Part shown: piece after piece, positions 1-11,037 of the stretch | How the letters are laid out: each line of letters begins with the position of its first letter | How positions within the stretch are numbered: position 1 is the first letter of the stretch | NCBI GenBank assembly: GCA_022457065.1 | Contig: JAJGBQ010000001.1 | Coordinates: 5,890,001 to 5,954,000, forward strand | Reading direction: 5' to 3' | Length of the DNA: 64,000 nucleotides | From: Curvularia sp. ZM96 | Lineage: Eukaryota > Ascomycota > Dothideomycetes > Pleosporales > Pleosporaceae | Made by a program: the position numbers and the translations under genes | Notes under the pieces: model-generated | What the model saw: only the letters and a program-made list of their open reading frames with translations | Databases searched by the model: none | Told to the model about the DNA's origin: nothing

Positions 1-581
1 CCAGCAGCAGCGAATCCATCGCGCCCCCTCGCCCGCCCATGGCTGCGCACGGCAGCGCAGCGCAGCGACAAAACGAATGCAGACCGCCATGCCGGCGTCG
101 AGTAGCCTCACGCAGCAGGCCAGGGCCGCCCCCGGACAGCACAGGGCCGGCCTTGGCAACAGCCGTGACGCTTCCGCGAGCCCTTAGTTTCCCACGCAAA
201 AAAAGTCCCTGACCCGAACCACCTACTAAAACATCCCCATCCACCATGCCGCCCTTCTCTGTTGCCAAAAGGCTCCTCCACCTTTCTCAGCCCCGTCACC
301 CGCGGGACTGAGCCTCGCTCAGCCCTCTCCGCCTGCTGCCTCTGCTGCCCCCTTGCCTCCCCCTTTTTGCCCTCTGCTCCTCCTAGGCCTACCGCCCGTC
401 CGCCACGCTCGCTGCTTGCTCGGCTTCATTTCATTCACCGCCTGCCCTCGCCCTCCTCCTCCACCTGAGCTCTGCCCTGCGCTTCTGCTCCGACGCGTCG
501 AGTGAGTCGCCTCCACGCGGTGCCACCCGCCCGCTGCCCTTTTTGCCTCCCTCTCGCTCCGCCCCCAGCATCCCCGACGAC
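1..581. other. Intergenic / 5' leader of the Nudix gene
   Basis: No convincing coding frame. The second half is strongly C/T-rich, as is common just upstream of highly expressed fungal genes, and leads directly into the start codon of the Nudix gene. Open frames here are short, overlap each other on both strands and have no family resemblance. Confidence 0.6.
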
Positions 582-1186
582 ATGGCCGCTACCCAGCAGC
601 TGTCGATGCAGTCGCGCACTGGGCGTCTGAACCAACGTAAGTCTTTGCGCACGCGACCCTTCCCCACACTGGCGTCCTCCGCATCGCCATTCCGCCCCAG
701 CTCTCCTCCGTTTTTCTCCGACTCCTCATGTCTGCACTTGGCTGATTGGCGGTAGGGTACGGCTCCCAAGGCGAGCGCCTAGTCGCCGGCGTCGTCCCGC
801 TCTCTGCCGACAAGTACTACGTCTTGCTCATCCAGTCCACCAAACGCAACGGCTGGGTCCTCCCCAAAGGCGGCTGGGAGACGGACGAAGCAACCGCCCA
901 GGATGCCGCCAAACGCGAGGCCTGGGAAGAGGCCGGCATAATATGCAAAATCAACTACGACCTCGGCCTCATCCCCGAAAAGCGCAGGCCCGACCAGCTC
1001 ACCTCGCAGGCCCCAAAGGCCTCGTACCATTTCTTCGAAGCCACCGTCGAGAAGCAGGAGGCCCAGTGGCCCGAGCAACACAAGCGGAATCGGAATTGGT
1101 TCAGCTACTCGCAGGCCCGCCAGGCCCTCGCCGAACGCCCAGAGCTGCTCGACGCGCTCGACCGATGTACCATGCACCGAACATAG
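582..1186 (+). CDS. Nudix hydrolase, diphosphoinositol polyphosphate phosphohydrolase type
   Basis: Two exons (582-636, 756-1186) give a protein of 161 aa. The first exon ends at a GTAAGT donor, and joining it to the GGTAG acceptor at 755 restores the frame through an Arg codon. The Nudix box is clear: GGWETDE, then REAWEEAG, with the metal-binding REXXEE core. LPKGGWE and the compact size match the fungal Aps1/Ddp1 group, which hydrolyses diphosphoinositol polyphosphates and diadenosine polyphosphates in the cytosol. The spacing between the box's first Glu and the RE is one residue longer than the textbook consensus, which is also seen in fungal members. Family is certain; the exact substrate is inferred. 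It is convergent with the amidase downstream. Confidence 0.88.
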
Positions 1187-1601
1187 ACACCCGACTGCTG
1201 CTTCCTTCTCTTTCTCCTCTTCTTCTTCTTGTCCTTCTCCATTCGTCTTAATACTGCATCAACACGGGATTTCCAAAAGCTTCGGGGTTTACTATAGACA
1301 TCTGTCACAATCTTGTCTGCTTCTACATATGGCGTTGTGGTAGCTATTCGTCAGCTAGAAGGATGCATTGGCTCCTCTCTTGTATGCAACAGTCGCTGGG
1401 CCACGTCAGGCTCGCAGAAGCGCTTTTGGCATCGCCAAGCAACACTCCTCTCAGCTATTGGTGCGGTCCTGTTCGTCCACTAAACGCTCTGAAAAGCAAT
1501 ATAGCATCCTTTGGTATGCATTGCCTTGCCAAGACAAGCAACTAGCCTTGCTCAAGTTTGGTCCTGTTTTCTGTCTTTTGTTCTGTTCAACAGTGATACT
1601 C
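1187..1601. other. Convergent 3' intergenic region
   Basis: Holds the 3' ends of the Nudix gene and the amidase gene. A T/C-rich stretch follows the Nudix stop codon. The long plus-strand open frame here runs into the antisense of the amidase and has no recognisable features. Nothing else seen. Confidence 0.6.
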
Positions 1602-3793
1602 TCAAAACGCCGTCCTTCCTGTCTTGACCGTCTGCAGCACCCCCTCATCCGCCAGCTTCTCAATCATGTTGTACAGCACAAAATCGCAGCCCCGCTTTAC
1701 CACCATGTTAATCGTAACAGGCACCATTTCCTCGTGAAACGTCACATTACTCTGGTATGGCACTTGGCCGATCGGCACAGTAAAATCGGCGCATCCAAAT
1801 ACAGGACAGATGCTTGCGCCCGTCACGGCAGCGCCCTCGGGCCTCACAGCCAGATACGATGCATCCGGGGATTCATTGAGCAAGCGCTCGCGGAATGAAG
1901 GCAGCCCTCCGGTGCCGATGTCGTAGAGCATGACCGACTCGGAGCAAGATTCGGCCGTGCTGTACTGGAACTCGCGCTCATACCATTCCACGGCTTTGTT
2001 TTTGGTAGCCAGAGCAGCGTCGTACGTGGTCTGGTTGGTCTCGGACTCGTTGAAGGCGATCCACCCAGGGCGCCGCGCGGGATCAATTGGCGGGAAACGG
2101 CCGTCAAACAGGGACCTCCACGCAGTGATGAGCGGTTTGCCCACGACTTCCCACGCCGTCCATGTGTTGATTGTGCCAATGGCTGCGTTCATGATAGTAA
2201 AGTTGCTGGCAACGGGATCGGTGGCATTCTGGACGGTCGCTGTAAAATTGACTTTTTGCACTGTCATGTTGAAGATTCTCGCCATGTTTGTGATGAAGTC
2301 TTGCAAAATCGGCTCCGCGGCAGAGTTGTTGAGAGGGAGGTAGTCGGTAGGATACAAGATGGTCTTGGGGAATGCGTTGCTGTCGGGAACCACGAGGGGG
2401 GAGAGGCCGGTAATTGACGGGTCTTGGTAGAGGTGCGGAGAGTACCATGCTTTAGCAAACTTGATCCATTTGTACGGATCGCGGGAGAAGACGCCTGCGG
2501 TGTCTGTTGCGGCACCAAGAGGGACGACGCGCTCGAGAGACATGAGGCCCTGGCTGGGACGCTGACTGCGCTTTGCGTTAGTTCTTGATCACAATATGGA
2601 ATCGAGCAAGCATTCAAAGAATGGAACAACGTACCCATAGACACCAGCTACGGCGGCCGGCCGCCTCATCGAGGAACCTGTGTCACTCCCAATCGCATAG
2701 TCAAGCCAGTCATACGCCGCAACTGCACAGCCGCCTCCAGACGACGAAGCCGAGCAAGTAAGCCATCCGTCTCCCCTGGGATTGAACGGATACTGCTCGT
2801 CTTCCCACTCCCATGGATTCGCTCCAGACGCAAACTGCGCCAGTTTCTGCTTTCCCACCACCACGCCCCCCAGATCGAGAATCCGCTGCACCGAAGGCGC
2901 AGTGCCGTTGGCCACGGGCGTTATGCGTGCCCAGGCGCGACTCCCCGCTGAGGTTTGCAGTCCTTTAACGTCGTACAGGTCTTTGATGGCTACGCGTGCG
3001 CCGGCGAGGGGCCGGATATCTGCCCGTGCGTAGAGTCGGGAAGGGACACTGGGAGTCTCAGTAGAGTTCATTTTTGGAAAAGGTTTAGCAGGATGATGTG
3101 GAAAGAAGAAAACAGGCGGACAGACGGTATCATTGAGTCCCAGTATTTGGGCAAGAATACTCCGAGGGCATTGTGATTCGCTTCTCCATCATTGGCATCG
3201 TAGGCTCCGAAGAGGAAAGTCTTTTGCGTGTCTTCGTAGAGCCGGTACACAGTCGCGAAGCTTACCGCCGTCGCACTGATAGACGCGAGGTACGGTCCAG
3301 CGGGAAGGTCGACAGAAGACTGCAGCACTGCTTTATTGGCAGGTGTATCTGCCGTAACAGAGGAATCAAGTAGAAGCCAGCTGCTGTTCAGCTCGGCCAG
3401 ATACTCCACAGCCGAAGCATCCAAGTACGACTTTCCACTCGACGAAACGTACACCCCATGCAAAAAATCCCCACTAAACACATCGTCGCCCTCAAGATAC
3501 GCAGCAATTGCATCCCCTAGCATACCTCTCGTAACAACCGTCTCGTCTGTTTTAACCACCGTCACAGGGACCCATGATGCATCTCCTGCTCTTCTGCTCG
3601 TACTACAACCCACACTTGCCTTGGGATGCTTAGTATTCGCCAGATACGATACCTCTCCGAGCGAAAACACGGTATCGCTAAACGTATTATTCTGCAGAAA
3701 CTTGTACTCGTTTCTCCGTGCCAGCACCGCTGCAGCGCTTACAATGCGTGCGCAAGCAAGTGCCGCGAGAAGCACGCCGTTCCGTCGTGGCAT
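1602..3793 (-). CDS. Secreted amidase-signature family enzyme with N-terminal extension
   Basis: Three exons (3126-3793, 2635-3048, 1602-2565; introns of 77 and 69 bp) encode 681 aa. The N-terminus is a hydrophobic signal peptide (VLLAALACARIVSAAA). About 220 residues precede the amidase domain, as in fungal amidases that carry an extra N-terminal domain. The Ser-cisSer-Lys triad is visible: Lys about 245 in AIKDLYDV, the Ser pair about 325-326 in ASSSGGG, and the nucleophile about Ser349 in GSDTGSSMRRP. The enzyme should hydrolyse an amide to acid plus ammonia outside the cell; the substrate cannot be read. The splice sites place the conserved VPSRLY and GVYGQRPSQG segments in frame, which supports the model. 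Many N-glycosylation sequons (NNS, NMT, NAT, NQT) agree with secretion. The next gene upstream on the same strand is a deiminase. Confidence 0.85.
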
Positions 3794-4430
3794 CCTAGTT
3801 TCGAAGGGAGGAGAGAGAAAGGTATATCCACGCTCCGCTACCAGGAGCGTTTATACGCCTGCCCTTTTTATACACGGCTATCTCTGTCTGTACATGCGGG
3901 TGCGCACACCATCGAGGTACATACACTAAACTAGTGAGCCTCGCATGCATGCAGATAACAAACATGCCGCGTCTCTCGACAATTGCCGTTGCATGGCTTG
4001 GCGTGCAGATTCCCCCTCCTCTCCCCCCACATACTTATGTATTCCAAAGCAAGTAAAGTGGACCTTATCGTGTTAAGCTAGGAGGACGCGGAAGGAGGTA
4101 TCGTTGGTGAGGAATTGTTACTTATCGATTTTAGAAGAGTGAGATCTGGGTACCTAGACTATCGACCCCATGCGATGCATGTGTTGTGAAGGTTGACAGT
4201 ACACACACAGCATAGGTACTGTAGGTAGCCTTGCCTGCAACATCCGCGACTCAGACAAATTCTCAGCAGTTCGTTCTGCAGCGACGCAAGCAAGTGGGCA
4301 AGGTTGATGATGTCCAAGAAGGAGGGTGCGTTGGATTACTACTCAGCTATTAAAAGGAGGGTATTCTAGTGAAAGGGAAAGATCGTCGAGGAATAATGTT
4401 GTGAAAGACTTGGTTCAGGGCGTTGAGGGT
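3794..4430. other. Intergenic, amidase promoter side
   Basis: Contains the 5' region of the amidase and the 3' end of the arginine deiminase. No open frame with family features, no repeats. Confidence 0.55.
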
Positions 4431-6565
4431 TTACTGGGGAGTGCCGTTTGTGTCTTTTGCGTCGTCGGCACCAGCTGCATCATAGCCATTGTCGCCGTTG
4501 TCTCCATCGGTATCGTCATCTCCATCATCTCCGTCGTCTCCATACGCAGCACAGAAATCACCGTCTTCATCATCCTCATCACCGTCATCCCCATCAAAGT
4601 CAGCCATATACCATTCGGCATCCATGTCGCGCACAGTGTTTGTACCGCAGTGAATCTCGCCGCCGCCGTTGTGGTGCGTATTCCAGTCATCAATGAGGAC
4701 AACATTCATACCAACGCGGCCATACTCCTGCTTCGCCTTTGCAGCGAGAATGTCAGTACCGTTGACAAGAGGACCCCACGGGTTAGGCATGATATAAGTG
4801 TCGAAGCCAGACATGACGAGACCGTTAACCATGTTGGGCCACATGGAACCAACTTTGAGCACGTCGGTGTTGGCTGAGGAGTTGGTAGGTACATTGCTGA
4901 AGTCGCCGGTCGAGTTATCGGAAGCATTGCCAGCAAAGGGGCCAAAATCACGCCTGAACATGGCAGGCAGACGAATGATTTCCTCGTCCGTCACGCCAGT
5001 GGCTTCCTTTAGGATCCGCAGGTTCTTCTCCACGCGCTCGGCACAGAGCTTCTGGATCGACATCAGGTCTACGTTGGCAAGCACCTCGTTGATGGTCGTG
5101 GATTCAACAGGAGTGGCTTCGCAGCCAAAGTTGTTGCAAGGGGCTGATGATGATGTCGTGTCGTTTTACGAGAAAAGACGGGCTGCGAACCTTGTCCGCT
5201 GGCCTTGATATCCTGTAGCATCTTGACGCCAGCTGTTGGATCGTTCACCATGACGACCCAGCCGCGCTCTGAATCGACGGGAATGAACTGCAGCACTTCG
5301 TCGACATGGCCGATGGCCAGCCAGTCAGTGTCGATGAGAAGCGGGTCTTGGGTCTCCTGGGCTTGGAAGAAGGGCACCAGGAAGTGTTGCTGCTGGCCGT
5401 GGTTGCTGATGATCAATCGTCCAGCGGGCCATGAAGTACCGTTGAACTCATAAGGAGGAATCGTCTCAATGTTACCGCCAGAGTTGATTTCGTCACGTTT
5501 ACCGCCGAGCTGCTGGACGGCACCAATGCCAGTGTCGCGGTAATACTCGAACAGCTGTCTTCCCGCAACACGGTCATCCTGAGGAGACCGGATCATGATG
5601 CGCACGGAAATGGGTCCACAGGGTCCAGGCATAGAGGCAAAGCCGGGTTCCATAAAGTCCTGAACCCAGATGTCGTCGCTTCCGCTGAAGAAGTAGATAT
5701 CCTCTTCCAGGCCAGACTCGTTGACGGCTTTCTGGAGTTGCTCATTGAAGCGGACAAGCAGTGGCGAGCCAGTATCGTTAGCTTTGGCACCAAGGACCTG
5801 CTGCACAGAGTCAAAATGGCTGTGCGTGAGGACAGGTGCAACACGGAGCATGACACTGTCGGACGACGTGCTGTTGGAGCTCTTGACATCAAAAGTTACC
5901 AGAGCCCGGCCATCCCAGCCGTTGGGACGACGGGTATCACGCCCGTCAATACCAAGGACAAGACCCTCGCGCAGGGCGGCCGCGCTGAAGGTGTAGTTGC
6001 CATCGACATAAGTCCAAGTGCTGTTTTCGTTTGCCTGGTAGAAGATTCGCACATTGCTGCGCTGCACGGGGTCCTTGAGGTAAACACGGCCCGAGGCATC
6101 ATCGGGAAGACCGATCATGGGGACTGTAAGCAGCGGAGCAAGGAACTCCTCGTTGCGCAGAACATTATCGGAAGCATCGTGACAGGCATCAAGCCTCTCA
6201 TTGCTGACAGCAGGGCCCTTTAGCAGCGCATTCGAGCAGCGCTTGTCCGTGTCACCAATATTAGGAAGAAAAATGGCACCATAGGTGGCATTCCATATGG
6301 TCTTGCCGTCGACGTCCGAAAAACCTTCAATATCAACAAAACCGTCGCGGTCCGTGTCGGCTCGGATATCTGCTTTGAGGCTAGCGGGTGAAGGAGTTGT
6401 GGCGGTGCCCGAGTCACGTGGAATTACCCCGGCAAGGGCTGAGGGCGCAAGATCTAGACTCGAATTAGCATGGAATGATTCATTTGAAACTGTGGCGGTA
6501 GGGAAAAGTCCTCGGCTTGGATACGTACAGAGACCCGAAAGGGCGAAGAGCGCTGGGTTACGCAT
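4431..6565 (-). CDS. Protein-arginine deiminase (PAD) family enzyme, probably secreted
   Basis: Two exons (5191-6565, 4431-5143; 47-bp intron) give 695 aa, close to animal PADs (about 660). PADs convert protein arginine to citrulline and ammonia, with calcium. All four catalytic positions of the family are present: Asp303 in WVQDFME, His420 and Asp422 in IGHVDE, and Cys624 in GEIHCGTN. A calcium-binding-like DTDRDGFVD motif lies near residue 70. The start is the ATG at 6565; the open frame extends further but without another ATG. The N-terminus is only weakly signal-like (see findings for a possible 39-bp intron). The last ~55 residues are an unusual tail of Asp/Gly repeats encoded by GAT/GGT-rich minisatellite-like DNA. 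Many N-glycosylation sequons suggest passage through the secretory pathway. Family call is firm; secretion and substrate are inferred. Confidence 0.87.
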
Positions 6566-7730
6566 CTTGCAGTTTGGTTTGAAGTACAACCAATGTTTCC
6601 TTCTCAGGGGCTTCTTTCTGCAAGTGTGTTTGATGATTGTCTGGGAATGGATTGATGGCTGAAACGTGAAGTGTGGCTTGAGACTGTTGTTTAAAGCATG
6701 ACCGCTTTATAAATGCAGTCTTTTGGCTAGTTATAAGAACCAAAAGAGCAATCTTGTTCATCATCTCGAGATGATTGCGCATGCTCTGCGCGTATACCAT
6801 ACACCGAACGCCCGTAGCCTGGCCGCGTATAACTGCTATCTTTCAGCCACAGTGTTTACTAAATTGGATTTGAATATTTGACGGTTACTCGAATTGGACG
6901 ACGAAGTCTCGGTAAGGGCGGAAGCTGACGCTGCTTGCGAAGGTCCTTGCAACGGCCCGCCCGAGTCTAGACGAACAGTGAGCGTTGATTGGTCCATGGT
7001 CCAAGCGTAAGGTGAAAAAACGCTGTCTATACGCTCTGGCCAATGACAGTCTGCAAAGTTACGCCGGATTAAACCGACCAACCGGGCCTTAACGTGAGAC
7101 CGCGCCCCCTCATACGCCTCCTGGGGACGCTGCATCTCTCTCTCGAGGTTTTCTTATGACGGTGGCTCCTACGAAGTTCCTGCGCTGTCTTAGTCAAGAT
7201 AATCGACAAGACCAAGCTTTTTTTTACGATGCACCTTCAGAAGCCCAACCATCCATTATACGCTGCGGCCAATGACGCCCTAATGGGGTTGCCAGTGCGA
7301 TCAAAAGCGCCTCGAGTGCGTGCTTTTTCTCCAAAGGTTCGCACAGGATGTATAACGTGGTATGTTGCCTCCGATTCGTGATAAAGAGTAGCTCCTGCTT
7401 GCTCATTCTTCGTCCCTTTTTTGTGTTGTCGGTCGACTTTCTCATCGACTAGCGATACGCACGAGACACCGTATACCACACACCCGAGAGTCAATTTGCG
7501 TTCTTTTTCTTTTTGTTCGAGACATTATGAAATTCTTATTAACTCTTTGTGATAGCAAGTAAGTGTACTCTGGTGTTGTATGAGGAAGTGCCCACCTTCC
7601 TTTTCAACACACACCGACCGCCATCATCGTCCATATCTTACGCCCCACACCATGAGTGGGGAAGGTGGAGTATCACGGGATGTATATATTAGTAGAGACA
7701 CAGGCTGACATAAGACTTTACGCTTGATAG
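6566..7730. other. Intergenic region between PAD and the transcription factor
   Basis: About 1.2 kb between divergent genes. Two copies of a roughly 20-bp motif, TATACGCT-NN-GGCCAATGAC, lie at 7028-7047 and 7257-7276; each contains a CCAAT box. The 3' end (about 7705-7730) looks like an intron end: CTGAC branch site and a TAG acceptor directly before the transcription factor exon. No first exon could be identified. Confidence 0.5.
7028..7276 (+). promoter_or_regulatory. Pair of CCAAT-containing direct repeats
   Basis: Two near-identical elements (7028-7047 and 7257-7276) share TATACGCT, a variable dinucleotide, then GGCCAATGAC, about 229 bp apart in the same orientation. CCAAT boxes are bound by the Hap/AnCF complex in fungi. 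A role in expression of the flanking PAD or transcription factor gene is inference; the repeat itself is directly visible. Confidence 0.4.
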
Positions 7731-9270
7731 AATACGCCGGAAGAAGTGTGATGAAGAGAAGCCAACCTGCCGCCGGTGCAGGGACAGTCAGGTGAAGTGC
7801 GATGGATATGCACCTGTACCTGTCTCGCAAAAGAAGACGTCCTCGCAAAAGCATGCGGTTGCGAAGAAGAAAGTTGTCAGGAGCACTCAAGAAATGGTTC
7901 AGCGTGCCGCCAGCCAGTCGCAACCGCGCTTCCTCATTCAGGGCAATCGGCTTAATCTCGACATTGACGGTAGCGTTTACGACCGGATGTTCTTCCATCA
8001 CTTCCGGGCCATTACCTTGGTTGACTTTGTCCGTCTCGTCAATCCCCAGGACTTTTGGTTCCAAAGGGTGCTTCCAATGTGTCACGAAGATCCTGCCGTA
8101 CGTAATGCGGTAGTTGCACTTGGCGCAGCCCACTACGTCTATCTTCAAAAGGTCCAAAACTCAGATCCAGGTAGCACCGACGCATCCATGTCCCATTTCG
8201 AGTGTGTCGCGACACAATATTATAACAAGGCCATTGGGGAGTTAGTCAAGCTCAATGACGGCGGCAACTCGACGTTGTGGGATGCTCAACTCAAGACCCT
8301 CATCTGTTGCCTACTCTTTGTCTGTCTGGAAAATATCCTTGGCCGCTTTGATGAAGGAATTCGTCATATGCGAGCTGGCGCCCGCCTATTCGAAACTTCT
8401 GACTTGTCGGCTGCCCCACAGAATCTCCAACAACTCATGCAAGAAATTGCAACCGTCTTACTTCACTTTTGCGTCGATGCATCCTATCTCAACGACGAAT
8501 TCAATGCCCCGAACATGATACCATACGCCCTACCTCTGCCAGAGATTGACGACGAGCCACGACCATTTTCAAGCCTCCAAGAAGCTAAAGACGCCATATG
8601 GGTTCTAGATGTCAAAATGGCCTACCTAGACTTGGAGGAAAACGATCCAAATACGTCGCCGAATCAAGAGTGTGGCATGCCTGACATGACACCGCTCTTT
8701 GGGCCATATGAGCGCTGGAGAACAAGATTCAACCTGCTCGTTGCCTCTCAGATCGACTCTCCAGATGTCCCGCTTGACGTCCGACGAGAGACATTGAACC
8801 TGATGGTCCGCCGCTGCTCGTGGGACATATTGATGCTCTCGGAAACCGACAATGACGAGGAAGAACTGGCGAGACACTATCGTGAAATGGTCGATACGGC
8901 GGAGCTCTTGTACAGCATCGAGGAATCCTCATTGGGCCGGCCCATGTTCACATTGGAAGGTGACAGCATTCCCGCACTCTACTTTGTCGGTTTGATGTGT
9001 GAAGATCCTGCCATGGTCGAGCGCATCACCAACCTCTTGCGTGGCTCTCGAAGGCGGGAAGGTCCTTGGGACGGCCGGGCAGCGGCGGATAGGCTGATAG
9101 CTGAACTGGAGAACCCGACGCCTTGCCCATCAAAGGCGGCGCCGATTTCCACTCCAGAGCTCATTCTGGATAGAACCCCAGAGTTCGCCCTGGACTCTAC
9201 CCCAGAATTGACTCCAGAACCTACCCCGGATTTCCTGTCATATCCACATTTGAAGACGGAGATAATTTAG
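7731..9270 (+). CDS. Fungal-specific transcription factor, Zn2Cys6 type, N-terminus incomplete
   Basis: The readable exon encodes 512 aa up to a TAG stop. Its first residues are the second half of a Zn2Cys6 binuclear cluster: RRKKCDEEKPTC, then RRC, then RDSQVKC, giving Cys3 to Cys6 with the usual spacing. Cys1 and Cys2 should lie in an upstream exon, and the exon starts right after a good acceptor (CTGAC branch, GATAG). No sequence coding GC-XX-C-X-R with a donor was found in the 1.1 kb upstream, so the start is unknown. The rest resembles the fungal_trans_2 regulatory region (FFHHFRAITL, DFWFQRVLP, AVVALGAAH). The C-terminus has a Pro/Thr-rich repeat of TPE(L/F). It lies 408 bp upstream of the PrpD-family gene on the same strand and could regulate it. 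Confidence 0.75.
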
Positions 9271-9678
9271 TACATACATTCTTGTTGATTCTTCTATGAT
9301 AATCTTTTGCTACACTACAAACCTTTATGTCTTTTGACCGTGAACATGCTGTTTTTCCGTGTCAACCATTGTAGCTCGGAAAATCGTCCGGGATTAATGT
9401 TAACCCCGCATCTGTTGATCAATTGTTCCGTGATCGACATGCACCGTAGGTAACTATTTCGCGCTAGCTGAACCTTGGATTATAGGCATCCAGTTTCTTG
9501 GCGAATAAATGCTTTGTCAACATTCCTAGCTCCCGATTTGTCTCGTGAGAGCTAATCCTATGTTGGTTTTGACTATATGTAGTGGCAAGACTTTCATCAC
9601 TGCCACGGAAAAAGATAAAGTACAAATTCTGGAGAATCTCTGCGTCGTAGTGATTACTTATCAGCCTCAAACTTCACC
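9271..9678. other. Intergenic, promoter of the MmgE/PrpD gene
   Basis: AT-rich, no coding frame on either strand with features. Contains the 3' end of the transcription factor gene and the 5' region of the next gene. Confidence 0.55.
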
Positions 9679-11037
9679 ATGGCGACACTACAACTTGCAT
9701 CTTGGGCTACCAACTTGACCTACTCCAGCCTCAGCAGCGGTGTGCTCGCAGCTGCCAACAAGTCCTTCTTCAACTGGGCTGGATGTGCAATAGGTGGTTT
9801 CCCCTTCCAAGCTGCACCACAGATTGCACTAAATACCACGCTTTCTCAATTCTCGGGGCCGCCAACTTCTTCGATTCTGGGCGCAAACGACTCCATATCA
9901 CGAGGTTTCGGGGATGCTCAGACTGCTGCTCTCATCAACGGTATTGCTAGCCACGTCGATGACTATGACGATACACATCTTGAGACCATCATCCACCCTG
10001 CTGGACCTGTTGCGAGCGCTCTTCTAGCCATAGCAGAAGCGTATGGGCCTGTCACCGGCCATTATTTCATTACTGCATTTGTGGCAGGCATAGAAGCGGA
10101 ATGCAAGCTGGGGTTATCTGTCACACCCGAGCACTACGATGTTGGTTGGCACATTACTTCAACTACCGGATCCGTTGGGGCAGCAGTCGGCGTAGGCAAG
10201 CTCCTTGGGTTAAACACGACGCACATGCAACACGCCATTGGAATCGCTGCTACCCAGGTTGTGGGAATGCAGGTGTACTTTGGTTCGGATACCAAATCTT
10301 TCCATGTCGGTCGTGCCGCGCAGGGCGGTATGCTTGCGGCATTGCTAGCAAAGAATGGATATACGTCTTCTCTCGAAGCACTGGAAGCCAAGTACGGCTG
10401 GCTTCATGTGGTGAGCACACGAGAGAATGCAACGGCGTATTTTGACCAACTTGGAAAGATCTGGGAAATTGAGAAAAATACTTTTAAACCTTATCCTTGT
10501 GGGATTGTCATGCATCCAACGATCGACGCTGCCATACATCTCCGCAACCAGACACTATCGCAGGGTCATTCAATCGAGGATATTAAGACTGTAGAATTGC
10601 GTGTCAACCCCGAAGTCCTTATCCTGACCGGAAAAAAGGACCCAAAAACTGGACTCGAAGGCAAATTCAGCATCTACCACGCTGCTGCAGTAGGCCTACT
10701 CTACGGCGAGGCGACACCTAGCCAATTCACCAACAGCGTCATCAAAAACTCGACTGTTGTGGATGTGCGCAAGAAAGTTAATGCCACAGAGGACGAGAGC
10801 CTCTCCCGCGCAGAAGCGTACGTCACGCTGACATTCAACGATGGCACAAAGCTAGAGCAGCACGTCGAGCACGCCAAGGGCAGTATTCAGAACCCCCTTA
10901 CCGATGAAGAGTTACAGAAGAAGTTCATGGGCCAAGTGAGCCTGGCTATTGGACCTGACCGTGCGGCGAATGCGTACAAGGCATTCTCGAATGTGCAGGA
11001 GATGTCTGATGTCGCGGTGATCCGGCGAATGTATTAG
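9679..11037 (+). CDS. MmgE/PrpD family protein (2-methylcitrate dehydratase / cis-aconitate decarboxylase-like)
   Basis: A single exon of 452 aa with the full length of the family. The conserved blocks are visible: NWAGCAIGG near the N-terminus, HVDDYDDTHLETIIHPAGPV (about 90-110), the glycine/alanine-rich SVGAAVGVGKLLGL, HVGRAAQGGMLAA (about 213-225) and FKPYPCGIVMHPTIDAA (about 271-287). Members dehydrate 2-methylcitrate or decarboxylate cis-aconitate, and many others have unknown substrates. The lack of a mitochondrial presequence argues against a plain housekeeping methylcitrate dehydratase. ATG is in a good context (CACCATGG). The neighbouring transcription factor gene on the same strand may form a small regulated pair with it. 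The family call is firm; the reaction is not. Confidence 0.87.
   Translation: MATLQLASWATNLTYSSLSSGVLAAANKSFFNWAGCAIGGFPFQAAPQIALNTTLSQFSGPPTSSILGANDSISRGFGDAQTAALINGIASHVDDYDDTHLETIIHPAGPVASALLAIAEAYGPVTGHYFITAFVAGIEAECKLGLSVTPEHYDVGWHITSTTGSVGAAVGVGKLLGLNTTHMQHAIGIAATQVVGMQVYFGSDTKSFHVGRAAQGGMLAALLAKNGYTSSLEALEAKYGWLHVVSTRENATAYFDQLGKIWEIEKNTFKPYPCGIVMHPTIDAAIHLRNQTLSQGHSIEDIKTVELRVNPEVLILTGKKDPKTGLEGKFSIYHAAAVGLLYGEATPSQFTNSVIKNSTVVDVRKKVNATEDESLSRAEAYVTLTFNDGTKLEQHVEHAKGSIQNPLTDEELQKKFMGQVSLAIGPDRAANAYKAFSNVQEMSDVAVIRRMY

Noticed and set aside
1368..1898. 176-codon plus-strand open frame
   Set aside because: Its second half is antisense to the amidase exon and it has no domain, signal peptide or splice support.
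4448..4877. Plus-strand frames rich in His/Arg or Ile/Val opposite the PAD tail
   Set aside because: Low-complexity mirror of the Asp/Gly repeat on the coding strand.
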